From the NCBI GenBank assembly GCA_963281155.1, contig CAUJLY010000003.1:7192001-7256000 (forward strand): a DNA stretch of 64,000 bases, in the 5' to 3' direction. The position numbers and the translations under genes were made by a program. The notes under the pieces are model-generated. The model worked only from the letters and a program-made list of their open reading frames with translations. It ran no database searches and was not told the origin of the DNA. Position 1 is the first letter of the stretch; each line of letters opens with the position of its first letter. Shown here piece by piece: positions 1 through 15,000 of this stretch. Origin of the DNA: Rhabditophanes sp. KR3021 (lineage: Eukaryota > Nematoda > Chromadorea > Rhabditida > Alloionematidae).

Positions 1-3000
1 ATCTCTTGATCTGCCTCTGCTTCTAGTTTCTACAATAACATCAGCTAATGTGCGGCAACTTCCAAACTCATTTGTACAAACAGCTCGGTAAGTCTTAAAA
101 GATGGTAATATGTTAAATAATATAATCAACTTACTCCAGACTCAAATCTTCCAGGCGAAATAACTTCTAATTCAGCACAACCATCCCCTAGATCGAGGAT
201 CTGTATCTTTTCATAAGAATAAATTCTATTTCCATCTTTGTACCACTGGATTTCGAGTCTTTCTCCACTGAACTTGCACTTTAATTTAAAACCTTGCTTT
301 TCAGACACTCTCACATTTTCCAAAGGAATAATAAGCTGTGGTGCCTTTCCAGAATCATAAGAAGGTGTTCTGAATGGAGAAGCTCTGAGATTATCAGCAG
401 CACTAGTATTTAAATTTCGTTTCACAATTGCATTTCCTTTGCATTGAGCTGAACCAGCTGGAGAGGTTGCCACTACTCTATAAATGCCATCGTCATCCAT
501 TGAACATTTGGCGATGTATAAAGTGGCAGTTCCATCGGCCTCCACTGACAATTTGTTGTTGTCGTCTTCGAGGACCTTTTCTCCGTTTCTGTACCAAACT
601 AATTGTGGCATGGCATCAGTAGGTTCGATTTTGCACACTATTTTCAGTGGACTTCCTTCTGTGCCTCTTACATCGCCAATGGCCATGCTGAATCTTGGGG
701 GAGCTCCTCCAGCCAACACCACAGGTCTCTTGTAAGCATCTTCGATCCTAATAAAGGCCCTTGAATTGGAGCTACCTTCTTCATTAGTAGCAATAGCTCT
801 GATAGTACCAGCATCTGAATGTCTAGCATTATTAATGCGGAGTGAATAACATCCATCGCCAACATTATTATTCCATTCATATCTAGAATCATCGAACAAC
901 GGAATTCCATCTTTAGTGAATTTGACTGTTAATGGTTGACTTCCTGTCACCTTGCAATTAAGCTCAATGGTATTTCCTAATGCCACAGTCAAATCATCTA
1001 ACCCAATCACGAATTTGGGAGCTTCACCTTCTGGTTTCATGCTCCTTCCGAATCTCTTGAAATTAGGGTCTATGTGTACGGTGGCTGAGGTTGAGGCTTG
1101 GCCGGATGAGTTGGAAGCCTCGACTCGATAAATACCTTCCTCAGTCATTGAACATTCTCTGATTCTGATGCTCAAAACACCTGATGCCGATAAATGCATG
1201 TCTACTCGTTTAGATTCTCTCAGCAACACTCCATTCTTATAAACGGTTAGTTCGGGGAATGGAACTCCACTGACAGTGCATGACATTTCTAATTCACCTC
1301 CACGATCTACCCACTTGTCTGTTAGGTTTTTGGTGAAGAAGGGGGGTTCGCCTTCTCCTTTGGCCATTTCTGGTTTGAAGCACTTGACAGTGACTAGGCA
1401 TGCTGTGTTGGTGGCGCCATGGCAATTGCTAGCAGTAATTCTATATGCTCCCATGTCACTTTTTTGGATGTCAGTGATGGTGAGAGTGCATTCGCCACTT
1501 TCTTTGTCAAATGTAGTCTTCATGTTGGAGGTTATTTTTAAAGGCAACCCGTCGTGGTACCAGGCCACATGGCAGGTCGGCATTCCTTCGACCCGAGTAT
1601 ACAAGGTCAATTTTTGTCCAGCATCCAGTGTTTGATCTTTCAAGTACGGGAAGAATCTAGGGCTGACTTCTTTTGTTTGGTCTGGTTCAGCTGGCTTTTC
1701 GGCTTCGATGTTTAAGCAACTTCTGGTATCGGCAGAGCCTAGAGAGTTCCGAGCATGGCAGGTAAACATACCCACCCATTCCGGCGTAAGTCTAAGGACC
1801 TTAAGTCTGCAGCACCCATCAAGTGTATTGTTGATTTCGATTCCTGGAGTCTTCTCATCAACTACTTTACCTTCGAAATACCATGTAATGAGGGCGTGTT
1901 CTTTGGCATCAACATGGCATTCGATGGCAGCGGGATGGGTTTGTGGCAATCTACGATCCCACAAAGGACTGTTAAAGCGGGGTGGGTATAATTTGTCACC
2001 TCTTGGTTTGAATGTCTTGGACATGGATTGCCCGAATGAGGCGTCGCATTTCACTTCTCCGTGCGCATTGGATGCTTTGCAAGAAACAGTGCCGAAGTCT
2101 CCTTCCTCGGCTGGGTTAATAAGTAAAGTCCAATGGCCATCACCTATGTCTTCAATTTCACATCTATCGTCATTCTTGACTGGAGTATTATTGATGTAGA
2201 AAGTAACTTCAGGCTTAGGGAAGCCACGGATCTTAACGTGGAATTCGACCTTTTCTCCCACTTTACAGTCAGTTGTCTGAAGAGGAATGACAAATCTTGG
2301 CTTGGATGGAACCTCGTTCTGGTCAATGACATTCGCCTTGCATGAAGAATCCTTTTCTCCCGAGGCATTCTTAATTTTGACCATATATTGCCCCCCATCG
2401 CTCTTCTTTGCATCTAAGATTCGTAGCGAAGCAGTTCCATCTAAAGCAACTCTGAAAGATACACGATCTTCTTTTTTGATTTCTTGGTCATCCTTGAACC
2501 AAGTAAATGTTGGAGTAGGTTCTCCTGAGGCTCTGCATTTCAAGATCAACTAAGGCAATTACATTAAGATGGACGCATGATTTTAAAACTTACAGTTTCA
2601 CCTTCTGGAATAGTAACGTCTGATAAGGGTTCGATGAAGTCTGAGGCCACTCCTACAGGTTCTTGCCTCTTCGGTCTGATGTAAACAACTGCGCTCGACT
2701 GGATGGTTCCTTTGTCGTGAGTAAAGACGACTTTGTAAGTTGCTCCGTCTTGTCTGGCAGTTGATGGAATTGTCAAAGTAAATTGTTTTCCATCATCTGA
2801 CAGTTGGAGGTTGTCAGAAGGAGTGATTTCAGCTCCATTCTTCAGCCATTTGAAGGATTTGGGTTTACCGTCAATCTTTGCTTTCAAAACAAGTGGTTCC
2901 CCTTCATTCAAGTTTTCATCGTTTAAGCCTTCAATTAATTTGCAAATTTCAGGCACATTAACATCCAAGGGAGCTTCAGACTCGCAAGACCCTGCTTTGT

Positions 3001-6000
3001 TAGACAACACGACTTTGTAGTCTCCGTGATTTTGTTTGCTAGCACTGTGGATGGTCAATTCGAATGTTTTTGGATTGACTTGTTTGATTGAAAGATCAGT
3101 GGAAGGTGTCAATTCAACTCCATTAGAATACCATTTGCATTGGCGGATTGGACAATTTGCCTGTACACGGAAAACTTGTTCATCTCCTTGTTCGATATTA
3201 GCAGGTACAAGTCCGCGGACAATTTTAGGGACTTCATCAACTTCAGCCTTGCCTTTCGAACTACATTTCCCTCCTTTATTTTGTGCCTGAGCAGTATATT
3301 CTGCCGCATCGTCAAGATCCGCTTTTGGAATTGTCAATGTATAGGTGTTGTGGTCGATCTTTTCAGCTTTGCCATTTGCAATACCTGGTCTTCCGTTCTT
3401 TGACCAGACAACTTCCACATCCTCTCCGGAACATTTAATTTCAAAGACAATGGCATCTCCCTTGGCTACGATGACATCTTCCAGTCCTTTAGTGATTTTG
3501 GGAGGGTCGGGTTTGCCACTTAGGACAGTACATTTAGCTGAACTAGTAATTTGACCTGCACAATTCTCAAGACTAATTTTGTATTCACCACAATCTTCCA
3601 TTTCAGCCTTGGAAATAACCAATTTGTAGGTAGATCCACTAGTGACTACTTTGGTCCTTGAGTCTTCTCTGACTTCGCGACCATTCTTGTACCACTTAAC
3701 TACCCTAACTTGTTCTGTTGTCGTGGCTTCAAAGGTAATAGTTTCATCTTCCTTGACAGTCTGGTCTTGCAACCCTTGGCTGAATTTGGGTTCACACTCA
3801 ACAGTAACTTTTCCTTTAGATTTAATGATGGCGCCGCCGTCTTCGTGGCTTAATTCGACTGCATACTCTCCCCCATCACCCAAACCTGCCTTTGGAATGA
3901 TAAGTTTAAAGGTGTTATCGTTAACCTTCTTGGGTTCTATTTTGCCACTCACTTCGCTCCCATTTTTGTACCAACGAACAATTTTTGGCTTGCCTGAAAC
4001 CTTGACCTCAAGTTCGCCATCTTTGTTTTCTGGAATAAATTGGTCTTCAAGACCCTTGACTAATTTCAACGGTTCTGATGGTAACTTGACCGTTAATTTG
4101 CAACTAGACTCTTCACTCTTCCCATCGGCTCCTTTGACTTTTACGGTGAAAGTTCCTTCATCGTCAGTGTCAACCTTTGGGATAGTTAATTTATAAGTAC
4201 CATCATCCACCTTTTGAGCTTTTCCATTAGTTACAGGTCTTCCATTCTTTAACCAAACAACCTCAAGTTCATCGCCTGAGCATTTAATTTGGAAGATGAC
4301 GGAGTCGGCTTTGGCAACTGTTTGGTCAACTAAACCTTTGTCGATTTTGGTTTCAGTGGCTTTGGATGATGTAACAGTCAATTTGGCTTCGCTATTAATT
4401 TGCCCAGCTGAATTCGATAGGGTAATTTTTATTTCACCTAAATCTTTCATTTCGGCTTTGGAGATGATTAATTTGTAAGTTGATCCACTAGTGACTAGCT
4501 TAACTCGAGAATCTTCCTTTACTTCGGAGCCATTGCTATACCATTTGACAATTCTTACTTGTTCGGTAGTAGTAGCCTCAAATTCGACCTTCTCACCTTC
4601 TTTGACGCTTTGATCTTGCAAGCCTTGAGTGAATTTAGGAACTCTTTCAACAGTAACCTTTCCCTTTGATTTAAGTGGACTTCCATCTTCAGGAATTAAT
4701 TCGACTTCATAATCACCAGAATCTGCCAATTCAGCCTTGGGAATAACCAACTTAAAGGTATTGTCATCGACCTTCTTAGGTTCCAACTTCCCACTAACCT
4801 CATTCCCATTCTTATACCATTTAACAGTCTTGGGAATTCCAGAGCATTTCAGAACAAGTTCCCCGTCCTTTCCTTCTGGAATAAATTGATCCTCAAGTCC
4901 TTTGACAATTTTGAATGGCTCAGCTGGTAACTTTACAGTTAATTTGCAACTAGATTCAGCTTCTTTGCCGTCTTGGCCCTTGACTTTGACGGTGAAATTT
5001 CCAGTATCACCAACGTCTGCTTTTGGGATGGTTAGTCTGTAAGTGTTGTTGTCCATTTTTTCAACCTTTCCATTGGCAACGCCTGGTTGGCCATTCTTTA
5101 GCCAAACGACATCAAGGTTTTCTCCTGAACATTTGATTTCGAATACAATGGCTGCTCCTTTTTCGACTGTTTGGTCAACTAATCCTTTTTCTATTTTGGT
5201 TTCAGTGACTTTGGATGATGTAACAGTCAATTTGGCTTCGCTATTAATTTGCCCAGCTGAATTCGATAGGGTAATTTTTATTTCACCTAAATCTTTCATT
5301 TCGGCTTTGGAGATGATTAATTTGTAAGTTGATCCACTAGTAACTAGCTTAACTCGAGAATCTTCCTTTACTTCGGAGCCATTGCTATACCATTTGACAA
5401 TTCTTACTTGTTCGGTAGTAGTAGCCTCAAATTCGACCTTCTCACCTTCTTTGACGCTTTGATCTTGCAAGCCTTGAGTGAATTTAGGAACTCTTTCAAC
5501 AGTAATCTTTCCCTTTGATTTAAGTGGACTTCCATCTTCGGGAATTAATTCGACTTCATAATCACCAGAATCTGCCAATTCAGCCTTGGGAATAGCCAAC
5601 TTAAAGGTATTGTCATCGACCTTCTTAGGTTCCAACTTCCCGCTAACCTCGTTCCCATTCTTATACCATTTAACAGTCTTGGGAATTCCAGAGCATTTCA
5701 GAACAAGTTCCCCGTCCTTTCCTTCTGGAATAAATTGATCCTCAAGTCCTTTGACAATTTTGAATGGCTCAGCTGGTAGCTTGACAGTTAATTTGCAACT
5801 AGATTGAAGTTCCTTGTTATCATCGTCAACAACTTTGACAGTGTAGTCACCTTCATCATCTTTAGAAACATCGTCAATAACAGCAGCAAATTTGTTGTTT
5901 CCAACATCCTTCGTCTCGATTTCATTTCCATTTTTATAAAATTTAACTTGTTTGGGCTTTCCACCAACTTCGATTTCTAATCGGACGTTGTCGCCCTTCT

Positions 6001-9000
6001 TGGCATCGACATCTTTCAAACCTGACTTAATGGTAACACCTTCTTTTGCCTTTTCAACAGATAATTTAGTAGCATCACTAATTTGCCCGGCAGAATTAGT
6101 TAACACAACTTTAATTTCACCAGCATCGCTACCTTTCGTTTCAGGAATTATAAGGGCAAATTTACCATTTCCAAGACTTTCTCCACCTCCCACGTCAGCT
6201 CCATTTTTAGTCCATTTGGCTTGGACGTCGTCTCCCTTGGTTTCGATTTCGAATTTGGCTTCTTCATTTTCTTTGGCAGAAACAGGAGATAGACCTTTCA
6301 CAATTTGCGGTTTGGATTTAGCTTCAGCTTTTTCACTAATATTAGCTTTGCTTTCAGTGGTTCCAGCACTATTTGAAACGCGAACACACCATTCTCCGAA
6401 ATCTTCAGCCTTCAGGTCTTTGACAACAAATTTATATTTCCCATTTCCTAACTCCTCGCCTTTTCCTAATTCCTTGCCATTCTTGTAGAATTTGATATCC
6501 TTTACCTTCCCATCAACTTCAATCTCAACAACCAAATCTTGCCCTTTACTTAATTCACAATCAGTCAATCCCTTCTTGAAACTACACAAGGAATCACTTT
6601 CAGTGACCTTGAGATCAGCTTCGGATTTCGAAGAAGCTCCTTCAACTGCGGCAACGACTGTGTAACGGCCGCCATCTTCAACCTTAGCTTTTTCAATGAC
6701 TAATTTGTGTGTGCCGTCACTTAACACTTCCGTATAAAGACCGTCTCCTTCTTTGACTTCCTTGCCATCTTTAAGCCAACAAACTTCAGCCTCTCCCTCA
6801 ATTTTGCAATCGAAGACGGCTTTTTCATTTTCTTTGACTTCAGTTGCTTTTAGTCCACAACTAAAGACAGGGGCACTTGGTCTTGGTTTGACTGTTAAAG
6901 TAGCATCCGCCCAGACGTCCCCGTAATCGTTGGTGGCCTCACACCGGAAGTTCGATTTTTCTTCGAGAGTGACATCTTTGATGGTCAACCTTTGTGTTCC
7001 ATCCTCTAAATCTTCGATGAAAATTCGTTTGTTGTCCGGCTTCACTTGTTCGCCTTGGTTCTTGTACCATTTGGTGGATGGTCGTGGAGACCCGCAAATT
7101 TTACCTTCCAAAACAGCCTAATAAAATTAATTAAAAACTCTTATCAACACACAAAAATAATAAGTATCATTTGGACAGTCGTGCTTTTAAATAAATGTAT
7201 ATACCAAATACACACACATTCGTCAAACCAATATTTGAATACATTTTTAAACATTTGGCATTCATATTCGTTTGTCAAATGTAAGTGTAAAATCTACAAA
7301 AATGACATGTCTTCTTTGGAATATTCTAAAAGCAAGGGGTATTTTTGTGTGAAGTAACTTACGCTTTCTCCAACAAACACAACGACCGGCTTGATAGGAA
7401 CGAGAAAGTCAGGAGCCTCTCCCTCAGTAATCAAATCCTTTTCAAGCACCACCAAAATCGGACCCTCCGTCCAACATGTACCCTGTTCATTGGACGCATG
7501 GCAATGATATGTGCCATCATCAGCAAGAGAGACCTTTTTAATAGTCAACGTCACTGTGCCATCTTTCTCATAAGTAATACCAACATCTGCAGATTCTTTG
7601 ATCTCAACTGAGTCTTTGGACCATTTGATGGTTGGCCTAGGGGTTCCTTTCACTTTGCATTTAAGGACAGCCGTACCGCCCGGACTACTCGTACAACTTC
7701 TGATCATCTCAACAAACTCAGGCGGTCCACTTTCCTCGGTCGGTTTCAGTTTTTCTAAAATATTTAGTTAATAAAAGCCAACTCATCATATCAAATAAAA
7801 GATGCAGTGCAAACAAGACTCATTCTCCACAAAATACAAACCTTCTGCCACACCAACAACATCAAACTCCTCCACCAAGTCTTGGTCACCTTGGCCAGTT
7901 GCTTCGGTACCGTACTGGAGACTTAACTCAGCCTTGGTGACAGCAGTCACTTTGTTGGGGTTGAGGGCAACGCATCTGTAGGCACCGGCCATGTCGGGGG
8001 TTGCGTTTAGGATGGTTAGTTTCAACGTTCCATCGGGAAGATGTTCTTCTTTGAGGAAGGCAGATGGGCTGAGGGGGGTGTTGTCTTTGAACCACTGGAT
8101 GGTTGGTTTTGACTCTTCATTCACTTTGCATTGTAGGACGCAAGTCTGGTTGGGAGTGACACTTACTGGTTGGAGTGGAGTTATGAAGAAAGGTTCTGGG
8201 ATGTTAGACTGCTCCTCCAACTTGTTTTGGTCTCCGTAATCTAGTGTAAGATCAGCTTGGGTGGTTGCTTTGGCTAATTTGTTCTGGGCAATGCATTCAT
8301 ACACCCCTACATCCTCGGCTTTGGCATCTTGGATCGTTAGTTTGAGTGAACCATCAGGAAGATGTTCTTCTTTAATGGAATCACATTCCTTGATTGGAGT
8401 TTTATCTTTGGTCCAGTGGACAGATGGCCTCGACTCTTCATTTACTTTACAGCCCAACTCGACTGTTTCGCCAGGCTGGACTTGGACTGGTTGGAGGGGT
8501 TCAATAAAGACAGGTTCAACTAAACCCCCATCCTCCTCAACAACCTCCACTTTCGCAAACTTAACTTCTAATGGTGCCTTGGTGACAGCAGACACTTTGT
8601 TGGGGTTGACAGCCACGCACTCGTAAACACCAACCAAGTCAGGAGTTGCCTTCATAATAGTTAATTTCAACGTCCCGTCAGCCAGGTGTTCTTCGGTGAG
8701 GTGGGGTGAGGAAGTGTCTAGTGGCTTTGAATCTTTATACCATCTGATTTGTGGGTTGCTTTCTTCGTTTATCTTGCACAAAAGAGTTACATTCTCGTTT
8801 TGGGTGACACTTTGTGGTTTTAATTCTTCGATAAAGAAAGGCTCGGGCAATTTCGTTTGGACCAGGTCTTGTTTTTCTATTGCAAAGTTTGCCTTTGAAT
8901 CAGCCATGCCTGAATTAATGTATTATATTATACTTAAATGAATGGTTTACCTGCTGGGTTGGTTGCATGGCATGAATAAATTCCAGCATCCTCGACTCTG

Positions 9001-12000
9001 GCATCCTTTATGATGATACTATACTCGCCAACTTTATCCTTTCTAATGATGACATGGTCATTACTAGCATCAATCTCTACTCCATCCTTTTGAAAGTGAA
9101 CTTCAGGATCCGGAGTTCCAGTAACAACTACAGACATCTCAATCTCTGCATGTTCAACGACTTTGAGGGCATTTAGTTTCTTGGTGAATTCAGGGGCGAT
9201 AGTTTGGATTTTTTGAGTTATAGTACCAACAGACTCACTCCTCCCGACATCATTCAGGGCCACTGCTTTGATCTCAGTACAATATTCTTTAGTCAAAGAA
9301 TTGAATACGATTCGCCAGTGGACGTTGTTGACGTCGTGTTGAACGGAAATATTATTTCCTGTTTGAATTCTTTGGCCATTGGCCCAAAACTCAACCATCA
9401 CCATTGGTTCTCCAGAAACAGAGCATTCCAACACCAATTTGTCTCCGATTGAAACGACTTGCGAGGACAGATGCTTCGTGAAGGTAGGTGGTTCAGCTGA
9501 AGGGAAAGGAAAGTGAAAGGAAAGGAAGAGTGAAATCAAAAGAAGGGTAGGAGCAAAAAGGGGTAGATTTGTAAGGCCACACCAAACTAAATGGAATAAA
9601 CTTACTTTTGACTATTAATTTTGCGGATGTTTCTGCTCTGCCTATTTCTGATTGAGCTACGCATTTGTATTCATTGGCATCGGATAATTTTACTGAGGAG
9701 ATAGTTAGTTTTTGGAGGCCGGATTCTTCACTGGTGATGAGGATGGAGTCAGTCTGCTCGATCTTGTCCTGTCCTTTGTACCATTGGCATTGGGATTGGG
9801 GGTTTGTGGTGGCGAGGACGCATTCGAACACTGCTTTGTCTTTGGACCTGCATTCCACATTTTGAAGTGGCTTTGAGAAGACGGGTTGGATTAGGGGGGC
9901 GACGTCTGTCACTTCGAGGTAAGCTTCGCATTTGTCTTGCCCGCCCTCATTCGTCACCACCACCACATAATTTCCCTTGTCATCTGGTCTAGAGTCCTCA
10001 ATGATAAGTTCTTCCGTCAAGATTCCATCTACAACTTTCGAAGTCACTCTGATTCGAGCAATCAATTCGATTTCTTTTCCATCCTTGAAGTATTTGCAAA
10101 CAACTCCTTTGGTAAATGGTACTACGCATGAAAATCTTACTTCATCCCCTTTTTTGACTGTGATGTCTTTGATTTTCTTGATAAAATGGGGAGCCATAAC
10201 AGGTGTAGGAGCCCTGAATTCTTCCATCGTCGGCGCGGCCATTTCATCATTGTCCGAAGCAATTTCCGAAACGTCTCCTGTCAACAAATCGTCAACGGCG
10301 GCATCTGACTCAGATTCGGAATACATGTCAGAAGAGGCATATGCTATATTTGCCGTACAAGTTACCGATCCAGATCTGAACAATATAATGAATAGATGGA
10401 CGTTTAACTTACTCATTGTCAGCTGAGCAAAGAACCGAAATGTGTCCGTCCTCAGGAATTCCATAAACAGACAAGTCGAAGTTCTTGATTGTCAATGTAC
10501 TAGTATCTCCTTCAGTGACAATCTTGAAATTACCGCCATCGAAGATTTCCTCATCTTGAATGAACCATTTGATTTCTGGATTATCGCCGATGAAGATGAC
10601 CTTTTGGGTGAGACTAGTATTTTTGCGGACTCTTTGATTTTGCAGCCACTCCGTGAAATCTGGAACAGCGCACCGAGGAAGGACAAGAAGTGAGGCTGAG
10701 GATGAGGCCTCGCCGTAAGGATTCTTTGCTACACATTTACAAATCTGAAACCGTCAATTACACCCAATTGGTTCAATTAAACTTACCCCACTATAAGCAA
10801 GAGTGATGTCCTTGATGGTAACAGTATAGGTGCCTTTTGTGTTATCGGATTGAATAGTAATCTTGTCAGAGTCCTTAAGTTCGACATCGTTAATGAGCCA
10901 GGTCACAGTTGGAAAAGGCTCCCCCAACAGGACAGCCTTCAACTTCAAGACGTCTCCTTCTCTGCAAGTGGCATCACACAACGAAGACTCGAATTCGACT
11001 GGGACAGGAGCTATCACCGTCAACTTGCCTTGCGTTGTGACTTCGCCCATTTTGGAGAAGGCCCGAACTGAGATGATTCCGGACATTTGTTGGACGCAAC
11101 CGTGGATGGTCATGGAATAAACTCCGTTGTCGTTGGTCAGTTCGGTGTCTTCGGTCTCGGCCACCATTTGGCCGTTGATGCTGAAGACGCAGACTGGGGC
11201 GGGGTTTCCGCTCACTATTACCTTGGTCACCAGGCTGTCCTGAAATAGAAGGTATCAAAAGTAGTTCGAGACAAAGTTATTTAACTAAAAAGATTCAAAT
11301 ATCTAACAATTAGTTCAAACGTACGCCTTCTCTAACAACAGTATCAGGAATCTGGGACAAAAATTCAGGCTTCCTCATATGCTGTCTTTTCTGAACCCCA
11401 ATACTAGCACTACTCTCACAACTCCCAAACGAGTTGACAGCCTTCACTGTAATCCGGCATTGGTCACTCATTTCGGACTGAAGGACAGACAACTTCAATT
11501 GCCCATCTGATTCCTTCACAACTTTCCAATGTCCACCCTCCACATCTAGGGGTTCACCATTCTTAAACCATGACACGGTTGCCTCTGGCTTGTGTGGCCC
11601 TAACTTGCATATCATCATGATCATTTCCTTTTCAGTTACCAGTAAGTCGACTAATTCTCTTGAGACTAAAAAATCATTATCAGACATCGAAATATAATTT
11701 AGCTTTTATTCATCTAACAAATGCCAACATGCTACATCTACATTTTACTAATGTTAATGAAGTAACATTTGCAAGTGGCAAACCAAGTTGTTTGAAAATT
11801 ATCATTATGCTACTATGCCAAATATATACACACGGTGTCAACTACATTTAACATGAAACCAGGTTGGAGATCCACTTTGGAAGACCTTAATGCAACTCTA
11901 AATATTTCTTTTGCTACATTTTTATTTGTTTGCAAAATGCCAAAAAATGATCCCGAAAAAGGTAAGGAGTGAAGGAACTTGTAAAAGTAGTCATTTCCAC

Positions 12001-15000
12001 ACCTCTTATTTTGTGTGGATCACTTTTTTGCTTAAATGTTGGTATTTGTGTGAGGCATTAAAGATAGTCCCCAATTAAAATATATTTTCGTTTTTATGAC
12101 CCAACAATTTAAACTTACAATTTGGTGGACAACCCATTTCTCTGATGGTTAGAGTGGCGATTTGACTTTTGGCGCCTCCTTGGTTGACGGCTTTGCATTC
12201 AACATTGAAGGATTGAGGTATTCCATCGATTAGATCAGCGGTGGCTTTCAAAATAGTCAAAGTATGGAGGTTGCCATTTTTAGCTATTTTGAAGTTGTCT
12301 CCCTCCACGACTGCCTTGCCGTCGTACTCCCAGGAGACTGTTGGTTCTGCTAGGATGTTACAAGAGAAGGTGACGGGAGAGCCTTCGACGACCTGCATCG
12401 ACTTCATATCATCGACAAAAATGGGCAGTTCGAATTGCTTTTTCTCCACAATTAGATTGGCTGTTAATTGAGCTTGGCCGACTGCATTTGTGGCTTTTAC
12501 TTTCACCGTTTTTCCGGACTGAAATGATTTGGTGAGTAAACTGGGGTGGCAGGTGTCATTTATCATAGTTATTAACATTAATAAAACATGCAAAAAGAAA
12601 GAAATGAGTCAAAAGTAAGTAAATCAAAAGGAGTCCACGACAAACCTGTTCCAAAGTGGCCTTAAATATGCGGATCGAAGTTTTGCCTGTCTCCTGGTCA
12701 AACTTGACTTTGATCTGTTGATTGTCTGGAGTAATCTCTACATCGTCCAAGTACCAACTAACACTAGCGGCTGGAGTAGCCTCCACCACAGTCCAAAATT
12801 TGACGGACTCTTCTCCTTCGCTGATGATCTTGTCTTGAAGAGGTTTAGTGAAGGTAGGTAAAGTGCCTGGAGGTGGTTTGTTGGTGATGGTTAACTAAGA
12901 AAAATATGTTTAGAGTGGTCAAAGAATGGTGTGGTGGTATTTTAGGAATGTGGTTCACAGCAAAAATGCATATACTCAAAATTATGCATACACTCACCTT
13001 GGCTTTGGTCTTTGCTTCACCGGCCGGGTTGATTGCTACGCATTGAATGGTTCCGCTCATTTGTGGGGTTGGATTTACAATCACTAACTCGTGATTGCCA
13101 TCTCCAAGGTCTGACATTTGTATGTCATTGGATGGTTCCAGTTTTTGGTCGTTAAGAATCCATTGGACTGTCGTTTGGTCATTGGAATGGTCGATCTTTA
13201 CCGAGTATTTGATTGGTTCGCCTTCTTCAACAGACTTGTCACTCAATTCAGTCGTGAAAGTTGGCTTCACTATTTTTGGAGAAACTTCGATCTTAGCAAC
13301 AGATCTGTCGCTTCCTGCTCCATTCTTAGCCTCAACCACAACTTCCTTCAATGTCTTCTTGACATCGTCAATCGTCACCGTATATTCCTCTCCATCCTTG
13401 ACAACATAAGGCAAGTCTCCTTCATTCGAACTGAACGAAACGGAAGGTTCGGGCAAGCCAGTAACTTGAACAGTAAATGAAATCTTCGAACCCTCCACAA
13501 CTTTCTTATCTTCAAGTCCTTTTCCAATGTTGGGAGCAATTTGCTTAGGCTCCACTGTGATAGTTGCGACTTGTTCAGCTACGCCAGCCGGACTTTCCAC
13601 TGAAACCTTTACTTCAGTCATTTTGTCAGTGATCTCACCAATCTTGACACTGTATTCATCACCTTTTTTGGTCACATTTGGAAGGTCTCCTTCGTTTGTG
13701 CTGAAGGTGACGGAGGGTTCGGGGAAGCCACTTACTTTCACACTGAATTCGACGTCTTTCTCTCCTTCGGTTAAGGTTCTGGATTGGAGGCCTTTTTCGA
13801 TTGTTGGAGGTACCTGTTTCTTATCAACAATAACTTTGCATGAACTCTCAACTTTGCCAGCTGGATTCTCCGCAGTTACTCTTACTTCATTAATGGATTC
13901 TTTAATGTTGTCAATGGTGACAAAATATTCGTCGCCGCTGTGGGAAACGGTTGGCAATTCGCCCTCATTTGTAAAGAAGCGAACAGTTGGTTCTGGGAAA
14001 CCACTGACTCTGACGGCAAATGAAACACGATCAGATTCAGTAACTTTCTTGTCTTCCAGTCCCTTTTCGAATTTAGGTGTTGTTTGTTTCTTATCAACAC
14101 TAACTTTGCATGAGTTCTCAACTTTGCCAGCTGGATTCTCCGCAGTTACTCTTACTTCATTAATGGATTCTTTAATGTTGTCAATGGTGACAAAGTATTC
14201 ATCACCGCTGTGGGAAACAGTTGGCAATTCGCCCTCATTTGTAAAGAAGCGAACAGTTGGTTCTGGGAAGCCACTGACTCTGACGGCAAATGAAACACGA
14301 TCAGATTCGGTAACTTTCTTGTCTTCCAGTCCCTTCTCGAATTTAGGAGCCGTCTTCTTAGGCTCAACAACAACATCAGCACTGGTTGCTGCAGTTCCCT
14401 GTAAATTGGTAGCAACAACTTTTATCTCGCCATTGTGTTGAATTCCAGCTTCATCAACAACCAGGGTTGACTTATTTCCGTCTCCAGTAATATGAACACC
14501 AGCTCTGCCATCTTCCATGATAACTCCATTCAATGACCAAACAAATGTAGGCTGGTTGAGAGCTATCACATCGACGGTAAAGCTTTGGCCTTCAGTGACA
14601 TTGATCTTCTTTAATTGGTCTGTGAACTCAGGTTTTTCGGTGATCTTCTTTTCTTCTACAAGGATCTTTGCTGTTTGCTCGATGACATTTCCGTCTTCAC
14701 TGGTAGCTTTTACTCCAACAGACCTAAATAGTTATAGTTTTATTTGTAAGTGTCAATCTGGTATAATTATTTTAATCACTTCTATATTAATGTATCATAT
14801 GCGGATACTATTATGGAAATGATTCTGAATTTAGTGCAAATAAAAAATTGCAAAATAAAGTAACGAGACTTTGTAAATTTATACATACCCTTCGCCAGAA
14901 GTCATTTCAGTAGTATCAATGGTCAATCTGTATTCGTAGTGTTCATCATTTGACATTTTGACTGTAGGTCCTGTAAAAATTAATTAAATTTAGGCTATTT

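Noticed and set aside
3642..4196. Long open frames on the plus strand opposite the unc-89 Ig exons (also 13527-14441, 9977-10426, 5952-6488)
   Set aside because: They are antisense shadows of repetitive Ig coding sequence; the minus strand has the recognisable protein, and these lack starts, splice sites or domains.
8951..9539. Exon extension above 9496 into a run of F, S and P codons
   Set aside because: It is a pyrimidine tract read as codons; the acceptor CCCTTCAG at 9497 gives the correct phase.
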